A stretch of DNA of 48,026 nt from Rubrivivax sp. (GTDB taxonomy: Bacteria > Pseudomonadota > Gammaproteobacteria > Burkholderiales > Burkholderiaceae_C), in NCBI GenBank assembly GCA_020248945.1, contig JADCGQ010000038.1, positions 1 to 48,026 on the forward strand, read 5' to 3'. A model generated the notes under the pieces. That model was not told the DNA's origin. It worked only from the letters and a program-made list of their open reading frames with translations, and searched no databases. The position numbers were made by a program, and so were the translations under genes. How positions within the stretch are numbered: the stretch's first letter is position 1; each line of letters starts with the position of its first letter. Below are positions 8,089 through 16,869 of this stretch, in pieces.

Positions 8089-10887
8089 TCAGTGCGCCTC
8101 GTCCCAGTTGGCGCCCACGCCCACCTCGGCCACCAGCGGCACCTTCAGTTGCGCCACGCCGGCCATCAGCGCCGGGATGGCCTCGCGCGCCCAGGCCAGT
8201 TCGGCCTCGGGCACCTCGAGCACGAGTTCGTCGTGCACCTGCATCACCATGCGCGTGGCGCGCTGCTGCGCATCGAGCGCGCGCTGCACGGCGATCATCG
8301 CCAGCTTGATGAGATCGGCCGCCGTGCCCTGCATCGGCGCGTTGATGGCCTGGCGCTCGGCGCCGCTGCGGCGCGGGCCGTTGCCGCTGTTGATCTCGGG
8401 CAGCCACAGGCGGCGGCCGAACACGGTTTCCACAAAGCCCTTGTCCTTGGCCTTCAGGCGCGTCTCGTCCATGTAGCGCTTCACACCCGCGAAGCGCGCG
8501 AAGTAGCGGTCGATGAAGTCCTTGGCCGCCTTCTGCTCGATGCCCAGCTGCGCCGCCAGGCCGAAGGCACCCATGCCGTAGATGAGGCCGAAGTTGATGG
8601 TCTTGGCGTAACGCCTCTGTTCCGATGACACCTCGTCGACCGGCGTGCCGAAGACCTCGCTCGCGGTGGCCTTGTGGATGTCGAGGCCGCGCTCGAAGGC
8701 GCGCAGCAGCGCCGGGTCTTCGCTGATGTGCGCCATGATGCGCAGCTCGATCTGCGAGTAGTCGGCGCTCAGCAGCACGTGCCCCGGCGGCGCGACGAAG
8801 GCCTCGCGCACGCGGCGGCCTTCTGCCGTGCGGATGGGGATGTTCTGCAGGTTGGGGTCGTTGCTGGCGAGCCGCCCCGTCACGGCCACCGCCTGCGCGT
8901 AGGTGGTGTGCACGCGGCCGGTGGCCGGGTTCACCATCAGCGGCAGCTTGTCGGTGTAGGTGCCCTTCAGCTTGGACAGGCTGCGCGCTTCGAGGATCTT
9001 CGCCGGCAGCGGGTAATCCGCCGCCAGTTCCTGCAGCACGTCTTCGTCGGTGCTCGGTGCGCCGGTGGCCGTCTTCTTCTTCACCGGCAGGCCGAGCTTG
9101 CCGAAGAGGATCTCGCCGATCTGCTTGGGGCTGCCCATGTTGAACGGCTGCCCGGCCAGCCCGTGCGCCTCCTGCTCGAGCGTGACGAGGCGCTGGCCGA
9201 GTTCGGTGCTCTGGCGCGCCAGCACGGCCGAGTCGATCAGCACACCGTGGCGCTCGATGCGACCGAGCACGGCGCTCGTGGGCATCTCGATCTGCTCGTA
9301 CACGAAGGTGAGGCCGGCGTCGGCCTGCACCCGCGGCAGCAGCACGCCGCCGAGCTGCAGCGCCATCTCGCTGTCTTCGCCCGAGTAGGTGGTGGCACGC
9401 TCGATGTCCACCTGCGCGAACGGGATCTGGTTCACGCCCTTGCCACACAGCGCTTCGTAGCTCAGGCCGCGGCGGCCCATGTGCCGCTCGGCCAGCGCCT
9501 CCAGGCCGTGTTTCATGTGGGCCTCGAGCACGTAGCTCTGCAGCAGCGTGTCGTGGCGGTAGCCCTGCACCGCAATGCCGGCGTTCATCAGCACGTGCCA
9601 GTCGTACTTGACGTTCTGGCCGAGCTTGGCGTGCGCGGCGCTCTCCAACCAGGGCTTCAGCTTGGCCAGCACCTCGGCCGCGGGCAGCTGCTCGGGCGCG
9701 CCCGGGTAGTCGTGCGCCAGCGGCACGTAGGCGGCGCGGCCGGGCTCCACCGCAAAGCTGATGCCGACGATGCGTGCCACCATGGCATCGAGGCTGTCGG
9801 TCTCGGTGTCCAGCGCCACCAGTTCGGCGGCCATCAGGCGCTCGAGCCAGGCGTCCAGGCGCTCCCAGGTGGTGATGGTTTCGTATTCGCGGGCCAGAGC
9901 AACGGCGGGTGCGGCCGGTGGCGCATCGGCCTCGGCCGGGGTGGCCGCAGGCACCGCGACCGACGTGCTGCGGCCCAACGACTCCTCCAGCTCGCGCTTC
10001 CAGCTGCGGAAACCGAAGCGCGTGTAGAAGTCGAGCAGGCGCTCGCGGTCCACCTCGCGCAGCGCCAGCGCGTCGAGCGAAGGCCAGCCGGGCACCTGGC
10101 CGGCGAGATCGCAGTCGGTCACCACCGTCACCAGCTTGCGGCCGGTGGGCAGCCAGTCGAGCGCCTTGCGCAGGTTCTCGCCGGCCACGCCCTTGATGCT
10201 GGCCGCAGCAGCCATGACGGCGTCGAGGCTGCCGTGCTCGGCGATCCACTTCGCGGCCGTCTTCGGGCCTACCTTCTCGACACCGGGCACGTTGTCGACG
10301 GTGTCGCCCATCAGCGTGAGGTAGTCGACGATGCGCCCGGGCGGCACGCCGAACTTGGCCAGCACCCCGGCTTCATCCAGCAACTCGGGCGGCTTGCTCA
10401 TGGTGTTGATCAGGCTGACCTGCGGCGTGACGAGTTGCGCCAGGTCCTTGTCGCCGGTGGAGATGAGCACGCGGTGGCCCTCGGCGCTGCCGGCGCGGGC
10501 CAGCGTGCCGATGGCGTCGTCGGCCTCGATGCCCGGCGGCACCAGCACCGGCCAGCCCAGCAGGCGCACGGCCTCGTGGATGGGCTCGATCTGCGTGCGC
10601 AGGTCGTCGGGCATCGGCGCGCGCTGGGCCTTGTACTCGGGGTACCAGGCGTCGCGGAAGGTGGGGCCGGGCGCATCGAACACGCACGCCGCGTGCGCGG
10701 CGGGGTAGCGCTCGCGCATCCAGGTCATCATGGCCAGCATGCCGTGAATGGCGCCCGTGGGGAAGCCGTCGGGCGAGCGCAGGTCCGGCATCGCGTGGTA
10801 CGCGCGGTAAAGGTAGCTGGAGCCGTCCACCAGCAGCAGCAGGCCGGGGCCGGCCGGGGTCGGGGCCGTCGGACTCGTCGGGTTCAT
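8089..10887 (-). CDS. polA: DNA polymerase I
   Basis: Repair and Okazaki-fragment polymerase of 932 aa, close to the 928 aa of E. coli. The 5'-3' exonuclease domain starts at LLLLVDGSSYLYRAYHAM (about 15-300). The 3'-5' proofreading domain (about 330-520) keeps the DxE pair in LVALDTETDS, the Asp in GQNVKYDWHVL and the YSGEDSEMA block, so proofreading looks intact. The polymerase domain has motif A LLSADYSQIELRIMAHIS, motif B RRYAKTINFGLIYGMGAFG and motif C MVMQVHDELVLEVPE. ATG at 10887 begins MNPTSPTAPTPAGPG. A longer frame to 11004 adds residues without family similarity and would overlap the divergent gene. It is divergent from the DUF2782 gene, 71 bases away. Confidence 0.97.
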   Translation of the reverse strand: MNPTSPTAPTPAGPGLLLLVDGSSYLYRAYHAMPDLRSPDGFPTGAIHGMLAMMTWMRERYPAAHAACVFDAPGPTFRDAWYPEYKAQRAPMPDDLRTQIEPIHEAVRLLGWPVLVPPGIEADDAIGTLARAGSAEGHRVLISTGDKDLAQLVTPQVSLINTMSKPPELLDEAGVLAKFGVPPGRIVDYLTLMGDTVDNVPGVEKVGPKTAAKWIAEHGSLDAVMAAAASIKGVAGENLRKALDWLPTGRKLVTVVTDCDLAGQVPGWPSLDALALREVDRERLLDFYTRFGFRSWKRELEESLGRSTSVAVPAATPAEADAPPAAPAVALAREYETITTWERLDAWLERLMAAELVALDTETDSLDAMVARIVGISFAVEPGRAAYVPLAHDYPGAPEQLPAAEVLAKLKPWLESAAHAKLGQNVKYDWHVLMNAGIAVQGYRHDTLLQSYVLEAHMKHGLEALAERHMGRRGLSYEALCGKGVNQIPFAQVDIERATTYSGEDSEMALQLGGVLLPRVQADAGLTFVYEQIEMPTSAVLGRIERHGVLIDSAVLARQSTELGQRLVTLEQEAHGLAGQPFNMGSPKQIGEILFGKLGLPVKKKTATGAPSTDEDVLQELAADYPLPAKILEARSLSKLKGTYTDKLPLMVNPATGRVHTTYAQAVAVTGRLASNDPNLQNIPIRTAEGRRVREAFVAPPGHVLLSADYSQIELRIMAHISEDPALLRAFERGLDIHKATASEVFGTPVDEVSSEQRRYAKTINFGLIYGMGAFGLAAQLGIEQKAAKDFIDRYFARFAGVKRYMDETRLKAKDKGFVETVFGRRLWLPEINSGNGPRRSGAERQAINAPMQGTAADLIKLAMIAVQRALDAQQRATRMVMQVHDELVLEVPEAELAWAREAIPALMAGVAQLKVPLVAEVGVGANWDEAH

Positions 10888-10924
10888 CGGTATGCAGGGG
10901 TATCCGAAGGGTTGATCGGGGGCA

Positions 10925-10951
10925 TTGTGGCCCGCGGGCGGTCGGTAGAAT
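10925..10951 (+). promoter_or_regulatory. Possible promoter of the DUF2782-thrB operon
   Basis: TAGAAT at 10946-10951 is a good -10 box; TTGTGG at 10925-10930 is a weak -35 at 15-base spacing. Transcription would start within a base or two of the ATG at 10959, so the mRNA may be leaderless. Confidence 0.45.
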
Positions 10952-10958
10952 CCCGCGG

Positions 10959-11300
10959 ATGTTCTCCATCCCGACGACCCTGCGTGCCCTGGCACTGGCT
11001 GCACTCGTGGGCGCCACGCTGCCGGCCTTGGGCCAGCCCGCCCCCGCGCCGGCTGCGGCAGCCTCTGCGCCAGCGCACAAGGCCAAGCCGCAGGCCGAGC
11101 GACCGCACATCACCGTGATCGAGGACGACGGCGCTCGCATCGAAGAACACCGTGTGCGCGGCACCGTCACCCGGGTCGTGGTGCAGAGCAAGGTCGGCGG
11201 CGCGCCGGCCTACGAGATCCAGGTCGCCCCGCCGGGCCGCGAGTCCATGAGCGACCGCGGCAGCACCGGCAAGCGCACCTGGTCGCTGCTGCGCTTCTAG
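10959..11300 (+). CDS. DUF2782 family protein, exported
   Basis: Small protein of 113 aa. The N-terminus (MFSIPTTLRALALAALVGATLPALGQ) looks like a signal peptide, followed by a Pro/Ala linker (PAPAPAAAASAPAHKAKP) and a short beta-rich domain (about 50-113: ITVIEDDGARIEEHRVRGTV, then KVGGAPAYEIQV). DUF2782 proteins of unknown function are commonly encoded between polA and thrB in beta- and gammaproteobacteria, as here. The stop lies 13 bases before thrB, so co-transcription is likely. No Shine-Dalgarno is visible before the ATG. Confidence 0.82.
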   Translation: MFSIPTTLRALALAALVGATLPALGQPAPAPAAAASAPAHKAKPQAERPHITVIEDDGARIEEHRVRGTVTRVVVQSKVGGAPAYEIQVAPPGRESMSDRGSTGKRTWSLLRF

Positions 11301-11313
11301 AGCCCGCCCCTCG

Positions 11314-12282
11314 ATGGCGGTCTATACCGAAGTCTCGTTCGCCGAGGCCGATGCACTGGTGCAGCGCCTGGGCCTGGGCGCGCTGACCGAGCTGCAGGGC
11401 ATCACCAGCGGCATCGAGAACACCAACTACTACGCCACCACGGCCCGTGGCCAGTGGGTGCTGACGCTGTTCGAGCGCCTGGCCCCCACCGAGCTGCCCT
11501 ATTACCTGGCGCTGATGCAGCACCTGGCCGCCCGGGGCATTCCGGTGCCGGCGCCGCAGCCGGGAGCCGACGGCAGCCTGGTGCATGCGGTGGCCGGCAA
11601 GCCGGCCTCGGTCGTGTCGCGCCTGCCAGGCGGGCACCGACTGGCACCGGGCGCGAGCCACTGCGTGCAGGTCGGGCGCATGCTGGCGCGCATGCACGTG
11701 GCAGGGCAGTCGCTGCCGATGCAGCAGCCGCACCTGCGCGGCCTGGCCTGGTGGGCCGAGACGGCACCGGTGGTGCTGCCGCACCTGCAGCCGGCGCAGG
11801 CCTCGCTGCTGGTCGACGAGCTCGCCTTCCAGCAGGCCCTGGCCGACTCGGCTGCCGGGCAGGCCTTGCCCAAGGGACCGATCCACGCCGACCTGTTCCG
11901 CGACAACGTGATGTTCGATGACACCGCCGGGCCCGACACGCTCTGCGGCTTCTTCGACTTCTATTTCGCCGGCACCGACTGGCTGCTGTTCGACGTGGCC
12001 GTGTGCCTGAACGACTGGTGCTGCGACCTGGCCAGCGGCGCACTCGACGAGGACCGCGCCACCGCCTTCGTGGCCGCCTACCGCGCCGAACGCGAGTTCA
12101 CCCACGGCGAGATCCGCGCCCTGCCCGCGCTGCTGCGCGCCGCGGCACTGCGCTTCTGGATCAGCCGCCTGTGGGACTGGCACCTGCCGCGCAGCGCCGC
12201 GCTGCTGGCGCCGAAGGACCCGACGCACTTCGAGCGCGTGCTGCGCCACCGCATCGCCAGCCCCTGGCACCCGCAACCCTGA
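11314..12282 (+). CDS. thrB: Homoserine kinase (APH-fold type)
   Basis: Phosphorylates L-homoserine to O-phosphohomoserine in threonine biosynthesis, using ATP. The 322-aa protein belongs to the aminoglycoside-phosphotransferase-like homoserine kinases of proteobacteria, not the GHMP type of E. coli. N-terminal lobe residues are seen in GITSGIENTNYYA; the catalytic loop is PIHADLFRDNVMFD (about 190-203; HxDLxxxN), followed by the metal-binding FFDFYFAG. ATG at 11314 begins MAVYTEVSFAEAD, the usual start for this family. It sits between the DUF2782 gene (13-base gap) and the BPSS1780-family gene (15-base gap), so all three form one operon. Confidence 0.95.
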   Translation: MAVYTEVSFAEADALVQRLGLGALTELQGITSGIENTNYYATTARGQWVLTLFERLAPTELPYYLALMQHLAARGIPVPAPQPGADGSLVHAVAGKPASVVSRLPGGHRLAPGASHCVQVGRMLARMHVAGQSLPMQQPHLRGLAWWAETAPVVLPHLQPAQASLLVDELAFQQALADSAAGQALPKGPIHADLFRDNVMFDDTAGPDTLCGFFDFYFAGTDWLLFDVAVCLNDWCCDLASGALDEDRATAFVAAYRAEREFTHGEIRALPALLRAAALRFWISRLWDWHLPRSAALLAPKDPTHFERVLRHRIASPWHPQP

Positions 12283-12297
12283 AGCCCCGCTGACCCC

Positions 12298-13140
12298 ATG
12301 CCGCTCGTTCTGAAGTCCGTGGAGGCCAACCGCGGCTCGCGCTGGATCGGCGACGCCTGGCGCGTGTTCATGAAGCGGCCACTGGGCTTCATGGGCCTGT
12401 TCGGCGTGTTCCTGTTCGCCGCGCTGCTCGTCAGTCTGGTGCCGCTGCTCGGGCCGGTGGTGCAGATGATGTCGCTGCCGCTGCTGGGCCTGGGCTTCAT
12501 GATCGCCGCGCAGTCGGCGCTGCTCGACGGGCAGGTGCACCCGCGCTGCTTCATCGAGCCGCTGCGCACCGACGCCACGCGTCGCCGCGCGCTGCTGACG
12601 CTGTGTGCGATGTACGGCGCGGCCTTGCTGGTGATCCTGGCTGTCGGCGACAGCCTCTCCAGTGGTGCCTGGGGCCGGCTGCAGGACGCCATGGCCCAGG
12701 GCACGGCGGGGCGGCTGGAGGTCGACACCATCCTGGCCGAACCCGGCGTCGGCACCGGCGCGATGTGGGTGCTGCTGGCCGGCACGGTGCTGACGGTGCC
12801 CTTCTGGCACGCACCGGCCCTCGTGCACTGGGGCGGCCAGACCGTGGGCCAGGCGCTGTTCTCCAGCACGCTGGCGGTGTGGCGGGCCAAGGGCGCCTTT
12901 GCCGTCTACCTGCTGGGCTGGTTCGGCAGCGTGGTGCTGTTTGCGCTGGGCAGCGCCTTGCTGCTGGGCCTGCTGGGGCTGCCGCAGTGGGCCGGGCTGG
13001 TGGGTGTCCCAGCGGGCCTCGTGTTCTCGGCGGTGTTCTACGTGTCGCTGCTGTTCACCTTCAACGACAGCTTCGGCGGCTCGCCGGTGCAGGCGCTGGC
13101 CGCCGAGACGAACCCGCCGCCGCCGACGGATCAGGCCTGA
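12298..13140 (+). CDS. BPSS1780-family membrane protein
   Basis: Integral membrane protein of 280 aa with about six hydrophobic helices (about residues 32-60, 62-83, 100-120, 152-172, 200-225, 228-253). The opening (VEANRGSRWIGDAWRVFMKRP) is characteristic of the family that NCBI calls BPSS1780, common behind thrB in Burkholderiales. The function is unknown. The last residues are Pro-rich and cytoplasmic (NPPPPTDQA). Its stop codon lies in the perfect palindrome TCAGGCCTGA, shared with the convergent cytochrome gene. Confidence 0.85.
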   Translation: MPLVLKSVEANRGSRWIGDAWRVFMKRPLGFMGLFGVFLFAALLVSLVPLLGPVVQMMSLPLLGLGFMIAAQSALLDGQVHPRCFIEPLRTDATRRRALLTLCAMYGAALLVILAVGDSLSSGAWGRLQDAMAQGTAGRLEVDTILAEPGVGTGAMWVLLAGTVLTVPFWHAPALVHWGGQTVGQALFSSTLAVWRAKGAFAVYLLGWFGSVVLFALGSALLLGLLGLPQWAGLVGVPAGLVFSAVFYVSLLFTFNDSFGGSPVQALAAETNPPPPTDQA

Positions 13141-14357
13141 GCGGCTCTCGAAGGCCGCCCGCGCCCCCACAGCGCGAGTGCGGCCACCCCCAGCAGGGCT
13201 GGCAGCAGCGGATCTGGCGTGCCAGGCACCCAGGCCACGCTGCAGCCACCCGAGGCCTCTTGCCCTGAGGTCGGCGCCGGGCTCGGCGCAGGGGCAGGCG
13301 CAGGTGCCGGGGCCGGAGTGGGTGCGACGGGTGCAGGCGGCGGCGCCGTGGGTGGCGGGGCCGCACCCGGCAGCGCCCGCACCACCAGTTCACGGCTGCC
13401 CGCATGGCTGCCATCGGTGCGCCACTGCAGCAAGGCCTCCGACTGCCCGGCCGACGGCGCCGTGGCGGCGATCAGCAGCGTGCAGCCCGTGCCCGGCGCC
13501 AGCACCCGGCCGGCCGCGCAGCCGCCGGGCTCGATGCGAAACGAGGCGCGGCCCGGCCCGGTGATGGCGGGCACACCCAGGGTCAAGGGCGAGTTGCCGG
13601 CGTTGTGCAGGGGCAGCGAGACGCTGGCGCTGGTGGTCGGCAGCGCCTGCAGCAGCACCGGGGCGCCGGGCGTGGCGTCGCGCCACTGCGCCGCGCCCAA
13701 CGCGGCCGAGCTCACCGTGGCCGCCACACCCACGGGCCTGATGGCCGAGGACTCCGCCGTGCCCGAGTCGCCCCAGACCAGGGCCGCCTGCAGCCGGCCC
13801 TCGGCCCCCGCCACCAGGCCCACCCACGCCGTGCATTCGCCGCCCGGCGGCAGTGCGCCAGGGCAGTCGTGGACGAGGCTGAGGCCCTCCGCGCCGCCGG
13901 GCACCAGGCTGCGCAGCCGGGGCGACACCGGCAGCAGCCCCGCACCCCGGTTGCGCAGCCGCACGGGCTGCGGCGCGGCCGCGGCACCCGGCGCGACGCG
14001 GCCGAACTCCAGGTTCCAGGGCCAGATCAGCTCGGTCGCCGTGCCCTCGGCCTGCGACAGCACCTGCGCCAGCCAGGCCGACAGGTCGGCCTTGTCGGCG
14101 GGCGACAGCAGATCCGACAGGTAGCCCATGGCCGCGGCCTTGCGCAACGCCACGTCGATGGCTGCCGGGCCTTGCGCGGCGTTGAGCAGGCGGTTGCGGT
14201 CCTGGCCGGCGTCGGGGCCGTGGCATTCGACACACGAGGCCTCGCCCGCAGGCAGCCCCAGGTACAGGCGCGCGCCACGCGCCGCGTCTTGGGCCTGGGC
14301 AGGGCCCAGTGCGGTGAAGGCCGCCAGCAGCGCCCAGGCCGATCGATGACAGAACAT
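13131..14357 (-). CDS. Monohaem cytochrome c with Ig-like (choice-of-anchor D type) region and GlyGly/JDVT-CTERM-like tail
   Basis: Exported protein of 408 aa. The signal peptide is MFCHRSAWALLAAFTALGPAQA. A class I cytochrome c domain follows (about 25-105), with one haem site CVECH in EASCVECHGPD and a likely axial Met in AAMGYLSDLLSP. Two beta-rich segments then resemble choice-of-anchor D/ASPM-like modules (about 115-335: VRLRNRGAGLLPVSPRLRSL and LPLHNAGNSPLTL). Next is a Pro/Ala spacer of about 45 residues, then GGCSVA, a hydrophobic helix PLLPALLGVAALALWG and a basic end. This last part resembles GlyGly-CTERM or JDVT-CTERM sorting signals, where the peptide is cut near the glycines. ATG at 14357 is chosen because it starts the signal peptide. 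The function is probably electron transfer at the cell surface, by inference. Confidence 0.75.
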   Translation of the reverse strand: MFCHRSAWALLAAFTALGPAQAQDAARGARLYLGLPAGEASCVECHGPDAGQDRNRLLNAAQGPAAIDVALRKAAAMGYLSDLLSPADKADLSAWLAQVLSQAEGTATELIWPWNLEFGRVAPGAAAAPQPVRLRNRGAGLLPVSPRLRSLVPGGAEGLSLVHDCPGALPPGGECTAWVGLVAGAEGRLQAALVWGDSGTAESSAIRPVGVAATVSSAALGAAQWRDATPGAPVLLQALPTTSASVSLPLHNAGNSPLTLGVPAITGPGRASFRIEPGGCAAGRVLAPGTGCTLLIAATAPSAGQSEALLQWRTDGSHAGSRELVVRALPGAAPPPTAPPPAPVAPTPAPAPAPAPAPSPAPTSGQEASGGCSVAWVPGTPDPLLPALLGVAALALWGRGRPSRAAQA

Positions 14358-14419
14358 GCGCCGAATGGCACCGCACTTGTGCGGCAGGGCGATGACAAGG
14401 CCCTGGCGGGCGCACTGTG

Positions 14420-16846
14420 TCAGTCCACCGGCGTGAGCTTGGCGATGGCCAGCGCCAGCCACTTGGCGCCGTGGCGACCGAAGTGGACATGCGCCCGGGC
14501 GTCGGCGCCGCGGCCCTCGAGCACCGAGATCACGCCCTCGCCGAACTTGCCGTGGAACACCGTCTGGCCGACACGCCAGCCGCCTTCAGCGGCTGGCAGC
14601 GGCGGCGTCGGTGGCGGCGCCCAGGCCTCGCGTGGCGCAGGCGCCGGTGCCCGTGCAGGCGCCACACGCCCGGCACCGACGATGCCGCCCAGGCCGCTGC
14701 CACGCTGCCAGGCCTGCTGGTACTCCCGCGCATAGCCCGAACCGAAGCCCTGCTGGCGCGGCGTGAGCCACTTCAGCGAGCCCTCGGGCAGCTCGTCGAA
14801 GAAGCGGCTCTTGACGTTGTAGCGCGTCTGCCCGTGCAGCAGCCGCGTCTGGCTGAAGCTCAGGTACAGCCGCCGGCGCGCCCGCGTGATGGCCACGTAC
14901 ATCAGCCGCCGTTCTTCCTCGACGCCGTCGGCATCGGACAGGCTCTGCTCGTGCGGGAACAGGCCCTCCTCGATGCCGGTGATGAACACGGCGTCGAACT
15001 CCAGGCCCTTGGCGCTGTGCACCGTCATCAGCTGGATGGCGTCCTGCCCGGCCTGGGCCTGGTTGTCGCCGGCCTCCAGGCTGGCATGGGTGAGAAACGC
15101 CGCCAGCGGCGACAGGATCTCGCCGGTGTCGGCATCGGGTGCGGTCTCTGTAGCCAAAAACGCGCCGGCCTGCTCATCGACCGGCAGCGCCACGGCGTCC
15201 TTGCCGAAGCCCTCTTGCGTGACGAAGCTTTCGGCCGCGTTGACCAGTTCCTCGAGGTTCTCGAGCCGGTCTTCGCCTTCCTTGTCGTGCTTGTAGAAGA
15301 AGCGCAGGCCGCTGGCTTCGAGCATGTGGTCGATGATCTCGCGCAGCGTGAGGCCGCGCGTCTGTTCGCGCAACTGGTCGATCAGCTGCACGAAGGCGAC
15401 GAGCTTCTTGCCCGCCGCGCCGTCGACGCCGCCCACGCTCTGCGCCAGGCTGCGGCCGCTGGCGCGCGCCACGTCCTGCAGCAACTCGACGCTGCGCGCG
15501 CCTATGCCGCGCGCCGGAAAGTTGACGACACGCAGGAAGCTCGTGTCATCGTTGGCGTTCTCCAGCAGGCGCAGGTAGGCGAGCGCATGCTTGACCTCGG
15601 CACGCTCGAAGAAGCGCAGGCCGCCGTACACGCGGTAAGGCATGCCGGCGTTGAACAAGGCGCTTTCCAGCACCCGGCTTTGCGCATTGCTGCGGTAGAG
15701 CAGCGCGATCTCGCTGCGCGCGGTGCCGGCGCGGTGCAGGCTGCCGATCTCCTCGAGCAGCCACTGCGCCTCGGCGTAGTCGCTCGGTGCCTCGTGCACG
15801 CGCACCGGCTCGCCGGCGCCGGCATCGGTGCGCAGGTTCTTGCCCAGGCGCGCGCTGTTGTGCGCGATCAGCTCGTTGGCCGAATCGAGGATGTGGCCCG
15901 AGCTGCGGTAGTTCTGCTCCAGCTTCACGACACGCTCGACGCGGTACTCGCGCTCGAAGTCGGCCATGTTGCCCACGCGCGCACCGCGGAAGGCGTAGAT
16001 GCTCTGGTCGTCGTCGCCCACCGCGAACACGCCCTGCCCCCCGCGGCCGTCAGGCCGCACTTGGGCGTTCTCCGGCGGCGCGAACATCTTCAGCCACGCG
16101 TACTGCAGCCGGTTGGTGTCCTGGAACTCGTCGACGAGCACGTGCGCGAAGCGGTGCTGGTAGTGCTCGCGCAGCGCGTCGTTGTCGCGCATCAGCTCGT
16201 AGCTGCGCAGCATCAGCTCGGCGAAGTCGACCACGCCTTCCTTGGCGCACTGCAGCTCGTAGGCCTCGTACACCTGCACCAGCTTGCGCGTGTGCTCGTC
16301 GCGCGCGTCCACCTGCGGCGGCCGATGGCCTTCTTCCTTCTGGCCGGCGATGAACCAGGTCACCTGCTTCGGAACAAAGCGCTCCTCGTCCAGGTTCATG
16401 GCCTTGATCACGCGCTTGACAGCGCTGAGCTGGTCGCCGCTGTCCAGGATCTGAAAGCCCTGCGGCAGGCCGGCGAGCTTCCAGTGCGCGCGCAGGAAGC
16501 GGTTGCACAGGCCGTGGAAGGTGCCGATCCACATGCCGCGCACGGCCACCGGCAGCATGGCCCCGAGCCGCGTGAGCATCTCCTTGGCGGCCTTGTTCGT
16601 GAAGGTCACGGCCAGGATGCCGCCCGGCGAGGCCTGCCCGGTGTTCAGCAGCCAGGCGATGCGCGTCGTGAGCACGCGCGTCTTGCCCGAGCCGGCACCG
16701 GCGAGGATGAGCGAAGGCACGCGGGGCAGCGTCACGGCCGCGAGCTGCTCGGGGTTGAGGCCCCGCAGCAGCTTCGCCTCGGGGCCACCCGGGCCTTCAG
16801 CGGCGCTAGGGGTGTCGGTCAACTCCGGCGGCTCGCTGTCATGCAT
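14420..16846 (-). CDS. uvrD: UvrD/PcrA/Rep-type superfamily 1 DNA helicase
   Basis: ATP-dependent 3'-5' DNA helicase of 808 aa for excision or mismatch repair and replication restart. Motifs appear in order: I AGAGSGKTRVLTTR (about 49-62), II LVDEFQDTNRLQ, III AVGDDDQSIYAFRGA, IV VVKLEQNYRS, V LMTVHSAKGLEFDAVFITG and VI RRLMYVAITRARRRLYLSFS. A Pro/Ala linker (about 700-750) leads to a Tudor-like C-terminal part (VGQTVFHGKFGEGVISVLEG), which in PcrA/UvrD contacts RNA polymerase. uvrD is the best fit by length and tail; rep is less likely. It is on its own, 23 bases upstream of the GGDEF-EAL gene stop and 62 from the cytochrome start. Confidence 0.9.
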   Translation of the reverse strand: MHDSEPPELTDTPSAAEGPGGPEAKLLRGLNPEQLAAVTLPRVPSLILAGAGSGKTRVLTTRIAWLLNTGQASPGGILAVTFTNKAAKEMLTRLGAMLPVAVRGMWIGTFHGLCNRFLRAHWKLAGLPQGFQILDSGDQLSAVKRVIKAMNLDEERFVPKQVTWFIAGQKEEGHRPPQVDARDEHTRKLVQVYEAYELQCAKEGVVDFAELMLRSYELMRDNDALREHYQHRFAHVLVDEFQDTNRLQYAWLKMFAPPENAQVRPDGRGGQGVFAVGDDDQSIYAFRGARVGNMADFEREYRVERVVKLEQNYRSSGHILDSANELIAHNSARLGKNLRTDAGAGEPVRVHEAPSDYAEAQWLLEEIGSLHRAGTARSEIALLYRSNAQSRVLESALFNAGMPYRVYGGLRFFERAEVKHALAYLRLLENANDDTSFLRVVNFPARGIGARSVELLQDVARASGRSLAQSVGGVDGAAGKKLVAFVQLIDQLREQTRGLTLREIIDHMLEASGLRFFYKHDKEGEDRLENLEELVNAAESFVTQEGFGKDAVALPVDEQAGAFLATETAPDADTGEILSPLAAFLTHASLEAGDNQAQAGQDAIQLMTVHSAKGLEFDAVFITGIEEGLFPHEQSLSDADGVEEERRLMYVAITRARRRLYLSFSQTRLLHGQTRYNVKSRFFDELPEGSLKWLTPRQQGFGSGYAREYQQAWQRGSGLGGIVGAGRVAPARAPAPAPREAWAPPPTPPLPAAEGGWRVGQTVFHGKFGEGVISVLEGRGADARAHVHFGRHGAKWLALAIAKLTPVD

Positions 16847-16869
16847 GCCGCGGATTCTAGGGACCGGGG

